Of a stretch of DNA of 64,000 nt, positions 50,760 to 62,442 are shown one piece after another (the first letter of the stretch is position 1; every line of letters begins with the position of its first letter). The stretch is from contig OZ025253.1 in the NCBI GenBank assembly GCA_964019135.1, forward strand, positions 3,314,520 through 3,378,519. Direction: 5' to 3'. A program made the position numbers and the translations under genes. The notes beneath the pieces are model-generated. The model made no database searches. It saw only the letters and a list, made by a program, of their open reading frames with translations, and was not told the DNA's origin. The DNA is from Arenicola marina (Eukaryota; Annelida; Polychaeta; Arenicolidae).

Positions 50760-52784
50760 GCAAGCGAAGGATTAGAACAATCAGCGAAATGTCCACGACG
50801 AAAGAATATATACCAAGCTTCTGATTCTACAATCACTGCCCAACTTGAATGTGCGACATTTTCTTTATTTGGTCGTCCCACGATTTACATGTTCATCCCT
50901 GAACGATACCACGTGATACGGGTTAGATGTGAAATGTTTCTTATGGTAATCTAATTATGCCAACCTGTCAGCGCAGAGATGAATCGCTGATGTCATGCAC
51001 CGCGTGCACGTTGAGGGCGTTTTTTTTCTTTCTTTATCGTAGCCCGCGTATATGTCCAAGGTAAACTAATTGCGAAAATGGCGCATCAGTATATGAATAG
51101 CGTAAGTATGGTTTCTGAATACCGTACCTGGTCTCACCTGGTATACGCCTGTCCAGATGGCGGTGCTGCGGGCTGAGTGAGGAGTTCATGTGTCTGGCCT
51201 GACGCGTATGTGTTCAGCGGTGTCGCACGTTGTTCCTCTCAATCCATCATATCGATTTTCACAGATTGCAAATCCCGATATTTTTCCTTATTATGATGGC
51301 TACATGTTATCACTCTTTGGCTATTGGTCTCTGTACATGAGGAACAGCACGCCGACACTAACTGAATAGGGAACGTCACCAGCTGAATGATAATTAAACA
51401 TTGCATATTGAATGTCTTACTGCACATTGGCAATGCCCTCGCTGCTTATAATATCGCTTGCTGAGCGAAAGAAAAATAGACTTCGGGATAATGTGATAGG
51501 ATAGCTACTAAAACCAAGGAAGATCTAAGAAACCCGTCATTTCTACGGATATTAACCAGACATTCCAAGACAGTAACTCGTCAGCCCAAGGACAATAACT
51601 ATAGGCGGCGCGGAAAGTATTTGCCGCGTCGTTTTTTGATTTGACACAAAATATTCCATTGACAAGCCTATAATCGCTTTATATTCGTCATCTTCAACCA
51701 AATTAAGACCCAACAAAATTTGATGTACTTACAGTCCTCTTGCCAAAAGAATTAACATGATTCCAAAATTGTTAATTTCACGCAAACGAAGCGGACAAGT
51801 TTCGTTATGGCCGTCGCCCTGTTTACCTTGTCATCTACCATGTATGTGGGCGATAGTATTGCTGGTATTTGGGAAGGGAGGTTAGGTCATATCTGAATAG
51901 CATGCATTTCTTGTACCTGTCGTATGAGCAAAAAATTTACAAACTCATTACTTACTGTCTTTCTTTCTTCAAAACGTTTGGAAGCTAAAATGACCTATAG
52001 ATAATGCTCTATGGCCTTTCTTTCTTCTTGATATTAGACTCTTCCATGGTCCTACTTCTTCCAACCAATGAACACCCAGTAATATGACATTCCCCTTAAA
52101 GAGTGATAAAAACGCCGTTGTCAACACACTTTCGTCTGCCATATTTTATGCTGGAGACTACCATATAATTGGAATATATACGCCTGTTTTGTGGCATTTT
52201 GGTCGCCATATTGAATTTACGTACTACTGGAGTGGTTAAATCACATAATTAACTATTCCAATAGATTCCTCGTATGTGAAATACTGGGTATATACCCATA
52301 TTTTATGTCTCTAGCGCAGATACTTCACTAGTTATGACCATTTCATTGAGAATTTGTGGTCGCGGCAGCCATCTTGGATTTTTAAAATTGCCAAGGACCG
52401 AAATTTTGCACACCCTCCAGAAAATGCTGCCTTGGGCCTGTATCAACTAATATAAATCGACAAAAATATTCTTTACTCCATTTCCACCTTATGTGGGATT
52501 TCCTCCTGACTATACCCCCAAATTCAGTTACGGGCGACATCATAGATTTTTACATGAGATTACTACGATATAATTATAGCAATGGTTGTTATCTTGTTTT
52601 TACAATAGCAGCCTCATAACTTTGTTGGGCGATGTAGAACATTTGTCAAGGCCGATGCAGTCAGTTTCAAACAAATGACGAATAAACTATTTAATTGACA
52701 CTATCGGCCGCCGCCTTTAGTTGACCGCATCTGCAGTTACCGGCGCCGTTTGCATACAGCGAATACCTGAACTATTTAGACGTT
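50760..52784. other. Intergenic or 5' leader region, no gene recognised
   Basis: No coding exon is evident. It should contain the promoter of the 50704 gene; I cannot place it. Confidence 0.35.
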
Positions 52785-53566
52785 TTAAACAATTGTTCCT
52801 ATAATAAATAACCATGTAGATAAACGACGCTTATGGCAGTTTGAATTCAAATCAACGAAATATCGAAGAAACAAAACCTCTTTCTTGGCCGATGTGTCGT
52901 TTGGGCTGAAGATGTTCATACGGGCACCTGTCTGCCTCCTGTTCGGCGTCCTGTGCCTGCCCATCGTGCGCACCAGACTCCGTAAAGTCCTCAGGACCCT
53001 GGCCTCCAGTTCGAACTTGGGTGTTCGAGCTGCGACCAACTTCTCCTGTTCCTTTGCCATGTTATACACATGAATGTCATCCGAAAAGTTCACGACATCT
53101 GGGAGCTGTGTTAACAGCGGCAGGTTCACCAGCAAATCCTTTGTTTAGTATCGATATGCATGGTCTCATTGGTAATTTTTTTTACAGCGACGACTATTTC
53201 CTGAACTAAGCTATCGTCTTCTTCCGGTTTATCTGTGTAAGGAGAGGTGTCTACAATGGAGCAATCACTCGCATTACACCTCAAAAGCCTGCTGTTACTG
53301 AATAAATCAGTGTTATTGGTCGTGGCCAGCGAACTCCAGTTCCAGTTCTGGGGCTGCGGCTTGCTGAGCATGTATCCTCCACTGTCATTGGCTGACCCGG
53401 AACCGGATCCCGAAGACGCCAAACGCAGGAGCTGTCGCGTTAATTCGGCGTTTTGTCCATTATGTAAATTACAATCCGCGACCTGCGAGTCTTGCAGCAA
53501 TATGTACAGAGGTAACACCATGAACGGAAAAACAGTGAGACACAATATCCGGTCCTTCAATTTCAT
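52785..53566 (-). pseudogene. Unidentified signal-anchor protein split by a frameshift
   Basis: The first frame (53566-53126) starts MKLKDR and a hydrophobic segment ILCLTVFPFMVLPLYILL, followed by a Ser/Gly/Asn-rich region with sequons (NWSS, NNTD, NASD, NETM), as in a type II or secreted protein. It stops shortly after HIDTKQRICW. A second frame overlaps it by 10 nt (53135-52785) and continues with similar composition: NLPLLTQLPDVVNFSDD, KFELEARVLRTLRSLV. A one-nucleotide difference near 53135 would join them, so this is either a recent pseudogene, a sequence error, or two coincident frames. No domain is recognised. It sits upstream of and on the same strand as the 49166 gene, and both are signal-anchor type, but no sequence similarity between them was noticed. 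Confidence 0.5.
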
Positions 53567-54850
53567 GATTCCTTTGTAATTTCTGTCGTGGGTGTATTAA
53601 TGACTGGCTGATATGAACACTTAAATATGTGGATGTACACGTTTACCCCGCACAATGAGATCAGGTATTACCAGTTTGCCGGCGCGATAATCGCATAGTT
53701 CTAGGAAGTAGGCAGAAGGAAACCTTAGTTATAAACGAGCGATGTCTGCAGTGGATTACCCGTCGCTGTCGGCGGTAATATCCTAATATCTTCCGAACAT
53801 CTTGCTAAGTAATACGTCGGATACTGATGCGCTCAAGTCGATAAACATGTGACAATATTTTGAACCAAGAAGCATTCTCATATGAATTATTCCACTGTCT
53901 TCTGAGCGTAAAGTTGATCTTTGTTGACAATTGACAGTGTGTATTGGGGCTATTTACGCGAAGCTCGCCTCACCAGCGCTGCGTTCGACCGCACGGGCAG
54001 CACCTGTTGAATGTATAACCAGGCCCTCCCCGGTACGTTTAGTGTGTGTGTGTTGGGGGGAGGGGGGGGGGGAGCATAAGACACCAGACAGTGCGTACAT
54101 CGGTACATGCCCCAGCTGGGGGTTGAGACTAGTTGCTATAGCTATACACATATCACATTGTAAAGAGACAATATGTGCAGTTAGTTCTTAATAGTTAGTG
54201 AACACTTGTGATGTGGTTACTTAATCATCCGTCAAATTGGGGTGTTGGGGTACGCAAAGTGGATTCAGTGTTATGTCGGTGTGAGGAGACGATAATTAAT
54301 GCCATGAAGGACATTTTTGCACAAAGGCTGATGCGTTTGATCGACTTTGCAGGAAATTTAATCTAGAATGTAATAAGCGGTTGAACATTTTCTGTCACGT
54401 TTTTAAAGATCAATGGTTTGTCCTCACATCTTTAATTTGGCGACTTACAGAACGACGCATGGTACTCTGGGATTAAGTAGGCTTTATTGTATCTACATCT
54501 ACTTTAGCAAACATTTCTCGCCGATTTCAGAAATGTCTACGTACCGAGAGGTTAACATATATGGCAAAATGTCTTACTTGGCGAATCAGATATTGACGGA
54601 TTAATTGGTGTTTTGTGCTATCTTCTTGCACTTAATATGATGATAATAATAGTTTTGATCCATTACAAAAGGTACATTTTCGGGAAGATAAAAGGAACGC
54701 CAGACTAAATGTGGCATTCAGGAAACAAAACTACAGCTTTCTTTGTAACTCACAAACACTGCTAGATTTATTGGACTGACAACTCAAACCAATGTTGTAC
54801 GGTTCAACAAGTAGCTAGCGTACAAATGCCAAACGCTCCTTGTTGTAAGG

Positions 54851-55060
54851 GTTGGTTGGTTATTCAGGACGCTTTAACCACTTTTGGTAATATCACATCA
54901 ATGGGAGAAGGTAGGGAGAGTGGAGCCATGTCTCCGGGGATAACCCCCTACTAAGAAAGACATGGGATCTTTATCCTGCTACCACACAGACATGGCCACA
55001 GTAGGGCTCGAACTACCGGTCCACGTGCCGTTAGGCTTTCAGGTGGCCAGAGCACTCAGT
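54851..55060 (-). mobile_element. tRNA-derived SINE, copy C (head truncated)
   Basis: The plus strand begins GGTTGGTTGGTTATTCAGGA and proceeds through TCTCCGGGGATAACCCC and GGGCTCGAACTACCGGTCC (inverted B box) to CCAGAGCACTCAG. It matches copy B except that the A-box end is eroded. Confidence 0.75.
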
Positions 55061-56403
55061 GCGAGCCCTTTGTTGTAATGGCCAAAGCATTTAAGGCGCC
55101 GCTTGCGTCAGAGACGAGAGTTGACGCGAGACGAGAGTTGACGCGAGACGAGAGCACGTGCTAAGTGCAAGCCACCAGCTGTGTAGAGACGGCAAGTCCC
55201 TGCTTCAGTCCTTTGGACATCGATCAATCAATCGTGCCAGTCATTTCTTCAGGGGCCGCCATTTTTTTCATCCACTAGCGTTGCTGCTGCTGTTTATATA
55301 TCGAATTCCGATGAAGAGTAAAACGACATGCGTTCTAAATCAGTTTAAAGAATTTATCGATTTTCTTCGTACCAGGTGCTATACCCTTCGGCGAAGTGCG
55401 ATATTTGTTTGAGATGGAATGACTGGAGATGTGCGAGGTGGGATTCGAGAGGGAAGGAGGGAAGTGATCGGGGGACAAATCAGAGCCCTTGCTCCAAGCG
55501 TCATCATTATCCTAATAGTTATAGTGGTTGTTTTCACTATTGCCACTAAACCATAATTACAGCGACTACTTCTACCACTTATGTCACTACTATTGATATT
55601 ACTACGTACTTCTTGGCGTACTATATTAAGCTTATGCGAGCAATGATCTTAATAATGTTAATACAACTCGCTTCGCTTACTTACCTTAACCAGTGCAAGT
55701 GTGTTGCATGCCATTGCATTGCTAGTAATTTATGACATTTATTATCCACAGCACTTATCTAACCAACAACAACCGAAGACTAGGGAGGGTGACCAATGAA
55801 GGATACTCCGATACCCCGGCTATTTTGAAACTGGGGAGGATGACCAATTAAAGATAGTCCGATACCCCGGTTATGGTGAAAATGGGGAGGGTGACCATTT
55901 AAGGATACTCCTAAATCCCTTTTATGGTGAAACTCATGCCCAAGAATTGACTTCACTATTGTGAAGGTGACGGCATAGTACTTAATTATTAAGATGGCGG
56001 AGGCCTGCCTCCGCCAGCTTTATATTCCGGTTAAATATGTATGCAGCAGCCTGCTGTCATAGCAATCCATCATGGCATAACAATGTCTTCTGGGTCATTG
56101 ACTGGATACGAGCGACGGAATTACACATCTTTACAGATCGGATTATGCCACGAAATATTATTTTTGGTCATAAGCTTTATTTATTGAACGAGATTGTCCA
56201 CAGCGCGTACACGCCTTAATGGCCACCTCGAGAACATCAGAACAATGATACATACAGAGGCATACAATGAATCAGTTTGCAAAAGCGTGGATAAAAATAA
56301 ACAATTTCCAGAAATGCCAGAATTACAAATTATTACAAAAAACATCTTGAAGCTCGATAGCCTATATTATTCTCTCACTTATCACAGTTACGACCTTTGC
56401 AGG
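55061..56403. other. Intergenic; ~50-bp tandem repeat, no gene
   Basis: GGGGAGGGTGACCAATGAAG plus GATACTCCGATACCCCGGCT recurs about three times at 55785-55940. A short GACGAGAGTTGACGCGA repeat lies at 55110-55155. No coding signal. Confidence 0.55.
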
Positions 56404-57439
56404 TTAGTATCCGATGGGCGTGTAGGTGGGCGTACACCAGGCGTATATGACCGGATTAACCGCCGAATTCATGTACAATATCACAAGAAAATAAGCATAC
56501 AGCGAGTTGAGATTAATGTCAGAGGTGATATTGAGATAGGCAAGGACTGTCATTACGTAGAACGGCGCACAGGTCACGCCGAATGCCCCCATGATGACCA
56601 CACTCATCCGCAGCGTCTTGGAACCTTTCATCTTGCTGCGGCGACCATCAAGCGCTGAGTGTATCACTGCTATCGGGTCAGCAGCCATACGTTGTCCTAA
56701 TGTGTCAGCTGTCATACTTTGTCCTGATGTGTCAGCTGTCATACGTTGTCCTGATGTGTCAGTGGCCATACGTTGTCCTGATGTGTCAGTGGCCATACGT
56801 TGTCCTGATGTGTCAGCAGTCATACGTTGTCCTGATGTGTCAGTTTCTGTCATGTTTCTGTCTATAATAACGACAACGGTTTTCACTGCTGATGACTTCT
56901 GTACGACTAGAGTTTTCGCTGTTGATGACTTCTGTACGCTGCCGACATTTGAAGCACAATTGACCATTTGAAATGTCACTGATTTCTGTATCATTTTATA
57001 CATTGAGAGGTAAATACAACACGATGCTGCGTAGGGCACCAGAAAAAATACAACCACATTCGCGAAGCCGCCGGGAGAAGCAAGATGATACTGACAGCTC
57101 TTGATGGTCATTTGGCCAGTTACATAACAAATAATTGGCGCACCCAGACCACAGATCCATAGCATTAAAATAACGACAGCCAATCGTCGGGTGGTTACTA
57201 TCAGCTTATAGGTCAATGGGCGACTGACAGCGATTAACCCTTCGACAGATATCGCCAAGATGTGCAAGACAGACACATTGCAGAGCGCGAAATCTACCAG
57301 TATGGCGAACATGCAGATGTCATTGTCAGGGTAGAAGAGGGGAATTATGTTGAGCGGGAGCATCACGCAGCCTACAGCCAGATCCGTCCGCGCCAGGGAG
57401 GCTACCAGCATGTTCTTCCTCTTGCGAAGCCCTGGGAAC
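56404..57439 (-). CDS. Class A (rhodopsin-like) GPCR, amine-receptor-like, 3' exon (TM2 to C-terminus)
   Basis: Seven-transmembrane receptor of the plasma membrane. The exon starts after the acceptor CATGACCTGCTCAG at 57440 and encodes about 344 residues. Visible parts: the first loop LRKRKN, TM2 SLARTDLAVGCVMLPLN (Asp 2.50 kept), TM3 with its Cys (ICMFAILVDF), a DRY position reading EGL in ISVEGLIAVSRPL, TM4 with Trp, TM5, a long third loop, TM6 FGVTCAPFYVM (Pro kept, Trp of CWxP replaced), and TM7 NSAVNPVIYAW (NPxxY kept) with a very short tail. The third loop has about six 9-residue repeats (TADTSGQRM). TM1 and the N-terminus must lie in an upstream exon that I could not find; an 18-bp minisatellite occupies the immediate upstream intron. 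Overall pattern is closest to biogenic-amine-type receptors by eye. Ligand unknown. Confidence 0.85.
56690..56850 (-). repeat. Coding 27-bp minisatellite in GPCR third loop
   Basis: About six in-frame units of TGTCCTGATGTGTCAGCNGTCATACGT type (plus strand), each encoding TADTSGQRM or a close variant. All units keep the frame, consistent with a tolerated loop expansion. Confidence 0.9.
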
Positions 57440-57477
57440 CTGAGCAGGTCATGAATAGGAATTATGCAGAAGATGGG

Positions 57478-57615
57478 TCAGTCATTGCGCAGGTACCAGT
57501 CATCGTGCAGGTACCAGTCATTGCGCAGGTACCAGTCATTGCGCATGTACCAGTCATCGTGCAGGTACCAGTCATTGCGCAGGTACCAGTCATTGCGCAA
57601 GTACCAGTCATTGCG
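57478..57615. repeat. 18-bp minisatellite upstream of GPCR exon
   Basis: About eight copies of GTACCAGTCATTGCGCAG with ATCGTG variants, ending about 40 bp from the exon acceptor on the intron side. Confidence 0.9.
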
Positions 57616-57899
57616 CACTTTTATTTTTTATATGATATTTGGGTGCAGGCTTTCATCGCTACCTGGGCAACTGCAGATATTCTGGATGCATCTTGCAGCT
57701 GCTCCCATATAGGATGCACAAGGTTTTGTTTATGGGGGGAGCGGAGAAGATTGTAAGATCCCTCTTACACGAATTATGTCAGAAGAGGGAGGATCTGAGA
57801 GGAAGGAAGAAGCTCAGGAAGACGAAGACGAGGATGCAAACGTTATATTGCAGTAATAGGGACGGCTAAAGTAATGGAGGTTCCAGTAAAGTAAGCAAG

Positions 57900-59690
57900 C
57901 GCGAGCATATTGAATCTCTTCTTTGTAGGTATAAATATAGGTACCGATTTTCTGTGAACAGGATCTAACACGGCATCATATGATTCTATAGCATTTATCT
58001 TGGATATCTGTATTACGTTGTAGTCAACACTGTACGGTGATAACGGGTGTATTGTAAACCTTGTGTCCAATTAGTGAACACACTGATGATATGAAGAAGC
58101 CTAAGTCCTTCAAGTAAGTTAAAATCACAACGGTCTCGTGTAATGGAGCAAATAAATACATAAATCGTGGATGCAAATGGTGCACGGACAAAAAAAATTA
58201 CGAAAGCGAGGCGTCAGATATTAAACGCGCCGACTATAAGCGGCAGATTTCGCTGGCGTGCCGTAGTGGTCAGGTGGTAGATTTGATGTCAGACCCAGCA
58301 CTGGACCTAGCCCTGGTACATCATGCCTCTCTGACCATGCCCGTGAATGAAGCAAGTGTGAGAGCCATGCCATTCACCAGCCCTAAAATTAGTAATCGCG
58401 GACCGATGGCTCAATTAAGTTGAAGGTCGTAGCAGAATTCTATTTGCCGGACGTGACAAATGCCGCCTGGCAGCGAGGTGATCACGCTAAGCTTGTTTAC
58501 GGTGTTTGTGGCGAAGCATTGACAACGAGGCGAGAGGTGATAAAAATTGCCCGGATTACAAGAAAATACACTACAGACCTAAGAAATGACTCTCGGACAA
58601 AAGTCATAAAGGTTTCAGGAATATAGTGGAGCAAATTGACAGGTAGCCACTGCATATTTATTCTGTTAGGACATTCAACTTGAGCCATCAGTGCGCGATT
58701 TCCAATAGCATGGGCTATGTAATAAATATTGACATAGAGAGTAGAAAATTTAAAAACTAACATTCTTCAGGTGTCGATTGCAGAATGTATACAAATAAAT
58801 GCACCTTAGAAATCTATTCAAGTTGTTCTTCATACCTATAGTTCCAAAGGCGATGAAAATGCATGTAACTGAATTTGATCACTTTTTACCCTTATAGAAC
58901 TTTACAATAAGTTAATAATTATTTTTATTTCTCGCCATTATATTACTGTTACAGAAGTGTAGCAATTTAACACTGAAATGTGAGACAAGAAAGGTGATGT
59001 AACAGTGACATGGCGGCAAGGAAAAGTTGTAAATACGTGTTATTAGAGAAGTTTGATAATTACAAAGAGTTACTGGTATACATTATTTTACAGGTGTTTT
59101 TGTCGCCTTTTCAACTATAATAGTATGAAGCACTTGACAGCTTTATAAGGCTTATTTATTTGTGTACGTTCTGCAGACAATGCCAAAAAGTGTGCAAATC
59201 AAGGCAGGCAACCCACATTCTCATGGCTCTCTCTTATTTCTGTAGGTCTGACTAGTATCAGGTAGGACGCTAATTCATGTTCAATCTATCTTTGCAGAAG
59301 CAAGATATCACTGTGGTATATCCACGTATTTCGACGATTCTGCAACGTCATGTTCCGCAAAGAGAGTGTCTAGTACTGAGCCTAGTTTTCCGATGTTTTA
59401 TGGTTGGGGCCAAAGAACGAAAGCTCGGTGCACTTATTGTTCGCATTGATCAGTGCCTGCAGGGTTGTTTGCTAAGTGTAACCGCTGAACATGGCTCAAT
59501 AGAGAGAGATCACAGTCTACATCTTCACCTGCCCTGTCAGGCATACAACCATCATTCTAACCTGTCCGACCATGTAATTAAACTATCCCAGGCAGTCAGT
59601 TATGTCTCTGCCTGGCTGCAGAAATGATACCCTTAAATGTATGCTTGTGAATACCTGTAACTGTAACTGCCCGCTGCTTGCCATTTCATT
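57900..59690. other. Intergenic, no gene recognised
   Basis: No exon for GPCR TM1 was identified here. A 116-codon plus frame at 59277-59627 has no recognisable domain. Confidence 0.35.
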
Positions 59691-59694
59691 AAAA

Positions 59695-60965
59695 AGTTCA
59701 TGACGAAATAATTAACTTTGTATGGAATAGGGAACCTCTAAAAATAAAGTTTTCCTGTATAATATCAGACTTACTAAAGGACGGATTAAACCTACCATGT
59801 TTTGAGGCTATAATTTCTTGTCAAAAACGCTATGGGTTCAGAGGCTTCTATTAGTCCAAACCAACACGTCAAAGAAGGGCAAACCAACATTAAGCTTACT
59901 GGGGCTCTCTCGCGAAGAGATCAATGGCAAACTCTTGATAGAACCCGTAAGAATGCCCAAAAGTAAGTTCTACCATCAAGTTATTAAACATTGGTTTGCA
60001 ATTCGATCTGTCGAGCCAGAGGCATCCTACTTTCAATATGAGAAACTATGGCATAATAAATTTATGTTTATTGGGGAAAAACTGAGCAACATTTTCTACC
60101 CAAAGTATAATAAATGGGAAGAGCACGGAATACGACGGATACATGATATTATGGACGGTAACGGATGCTTTCTTACCAGATTAGGTCTTCACCACAATTT
60201 CAACATAGAAATAGAAGACGTGGCCTTAAATAGTATTGCGCAAGCAATCCCAAGCCACCGGCGAAATATACTACATCGCCAAGTTTTAAATAAGATAGAC
60301 ACCGATCTTTCTGCAAACATAGAACTTTTCAACCAATGTATTCCAATGAGCGGTAAACTGAGTAATGTGAAGACACTAAGAAATAGAGATCTTTATTTAA
60401 ACTATATTAGTAAGATAGTGGAGCCCTACTTAAATAGACAGATGGCTGGAAGAATTTCCATTCTTAGTTGATGACAACTTTAACGGGTTTTCTCATTAGC
60501 ACATAGATTGACACGTAACACAAAGATACAAACCTTTTAACATGTTACACATAATAGTTATATGCAATGCCGATTTAAAGAAATGGAGCATAACGGAAAG
60601 CCATGTGTGCTGCTTTTGTAGCGAAATCGACACGATTGAACATTATTTTTACAACTGTCTCAATGTCAAAGATTTATGGAAAGACATTGTGTGGATTCTC
60701 TCCTTGTTCGGTCTTAACGTGAAATTGGCAATAGTGGATGTGTTATTCGGAGTCTCTGAGAAAAAGAAAGACCTTGGGTGGAATATTAATTTTATCATCT
60801 TGTTTGTTAAGGGTGCATTTATAAACACAAAATGTCAAACGGAAAGATCCTAAAGCAAGAATGTTGCAAACAATATATTGGAAAACCACTATTATGCTGA
60901 TCACATCGCCGGTTATCAGTCCAAATATGATGCTATGTTTGAGATACTAACAACTGAGCCAATTA
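59695..60965 (+). pseudogene. L1/Tx1-like LINE ORF2 C-terminal remnant
   Basis: Plus-strand translation gives FVWNREPLKIKF and DLLKDGLNLPCFEAIISCQK before a frameshift, then a 217-codon frame with GLHHNFNIEIEDVALNSI and a second frame with CCFCSEIDTIEHYFYNC, the zinc-knuckle-like block (C-x2-C, H, C) at the ORF2 end of L1-clade elements. The frames are separated by stops. The reverse transcriptase core is missing, so the copy is 5'-truncated and inactive. Confidence 0.75.
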
Positions 60966-60991
60966 ATACCTCCAGTCTAGTGTGAAGACAT

Positions 60992-61428
60992 TATAAAGTC
61001 AAAGTCATAAATGCCGTTGACACACGTTTCGGCCCATATTTTCCGCAAATTTGCCGCGATCGCTTTGAAAATCCCTGACGTGAGAAAGCAACACTAGACC
61101 CTTTTAAATCGCAGACCATGAAAGGTTCTATAGTTGCCATGGCGCGTGTGGCTGGTGCAAATATAGAGCATGTATTGTTCAGAGCACGTTATGACGTGTG
61201 CTTTAGTATGCATACGAAACTGCTTTTGCTGCCAATAGAGTGTTAGCATGGAGAAATATTGTTTGCGTCTTAAACAGGATAACATCGCAGTACACACATA
61301 AGTTTAGTATCATTAAAATGGTCTAGTGTTGCTTTCTCACGTCAGGGATTTTGAGAGTGATCGAGGCAAATTCGCGGAAAATATGGGCCGAAACGTGTGT
61401 CTACGGCATTTATGACTTTGACTTTATA
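60992..61428. mobile_element. DNA element with ~113-bp terminal inverted repeats
   Basis: The left arm (60992 to about 61107, TATAAAGTCAAAGTCATAAA...) is the reverse complement of the right arm (about 61316 to 61428) with only a few mismatches, flanking about 205 bp of unique interior. The ends are bounded by TA-rich sequence. There is no transposase frame, so it is non-autonomous. Confidence 0.82.
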
Positions 61429-61554
61429 TATATATTAGTATATTTGTATTACGTGATGTTACATTATTCTTAATCTCTCTTTGCTGAAGTAAATTTAAAA
61501 AAAACAAAAAAAAAACAAAAACAAAAAAACTATAGAGTGTGAGCCCTGCCTGGG

Positions 61555-62295
61555 ATAGGGAAGAGCATAGTGGGTGTCTTTTGATATCTATCTACATTTA
61601 TATAGACATAATCGCCTATATGATATATTTGCGCGAAAAAATGTGACACAAAAGGTATATTTGATTTGATGCTTACATGCATGACACGTATTGGGGTCTG
61701 GAAGGGGTTCATGGCAACATGCGACACGGCCACATATCAAAAATCGACATTCGATATCAAACCCCAAATTCCGAAACTGAGGATCTAAAAAAGCGACATC
61801 AACACATATTTTGGAAACAAGGACACTGAACTTGTTCAGTCAAACAGCGACATGGAACGTAGACATGCGATACTGAGAATTCGGAAAAATCGACACTGGA
61901 CACTGGACGCACCCCCCCCCCCCCATGTATTGCACTGACATCTAGATGTATCCCAGTTACAATTATTATATGCTATACATGTGTTAACCTTCTGAATGAT
62001 TTGAAACTAAAAACACAGATCAATTTAAATAAAATTAGATTTTGTAACCTGACCAAACCGGCCCCTTCAGTAGACACTCGTTGCCATAATAACATTGTGT
62101 AGAAAAATAACACATGATGTCCCTCGCCCACAAGAATTGTGGTTAAAATTTAAACGGTCGACCCGCTTAGCTGCACGTTTCACATTTCCTACCATCCTCG
62201 TTTTCCGAGGCTCGTTTGGCATCTCTGGGTGGATCAAAAGCCAAATATATCGCCGAATAGTCAGGGGAGTGCTTGTTTTACCTAGCGCCTAAAGC
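61555..62295 (-). pseudogene. Fragment(s) resembling the deoxynucleoside kinase gene 5' end and an intron
   Basis: 62210-62290 aligns with 17520-17610, the 5'UTR and start of the kinase gene. GTTTGGCATC, GATCAAA(A)GCCAA, ATCGCCGAATAGTC and CTTAAAGC-type blocks occur in the same order, including the minus-strand ATGCCAAACG start. 61580-61685 shares TATATAGACATAATCGC and ATTTGATTTGATGCTTA with kinase intron 7 (about 12265-12375). None of the nine coding exons could be recognised intact. A MITE of the 21495 family (61689-61915) lies inside. Interpreted as a deleted duplicate; the match is short and should be confirmed by alignment. Confidence 0.55.
61689..61915. mobile_element. MITE, second copy (opposite orientation to 21495-21727)
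   Basis: It begins GGGGTCTGGAAGGGGTTCAT and is rich in CGACA/GACAT words. Its reverse complement follows 21495-21727 block by block (GTGTCGATTTTTNNGAATTCTCAG, TTTCGGAATTTGGGG). The right end is replaced by a poly-C tract. Confidence 0.65.
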
Positions 62296-62442
62296 AGTCT
62301 ACTTACATGCGCCATCTTACATTTTGTACATTTGAGAATCAAGACTAAAAGTATCTCACAATTATGATGCATACATGTTTCATATCTAGCGTAACCACCA
62401 TTTGAAGCTAGATTAATGCACACAGTAACCAATGTTACCATA

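Noticed and set aside
58258..58310. Pol III A-box-like sequence (GTGGTCAGGTGGTAG)
   Set aside because: No matching B box or acceptor-stem pairing nearby.
61494..61530. Poly-A tail of a processed transcript
   Set aside because: A-rich tract is interrupted by C and has no retrotransposed coding sequence upstream; may be simple repeat.
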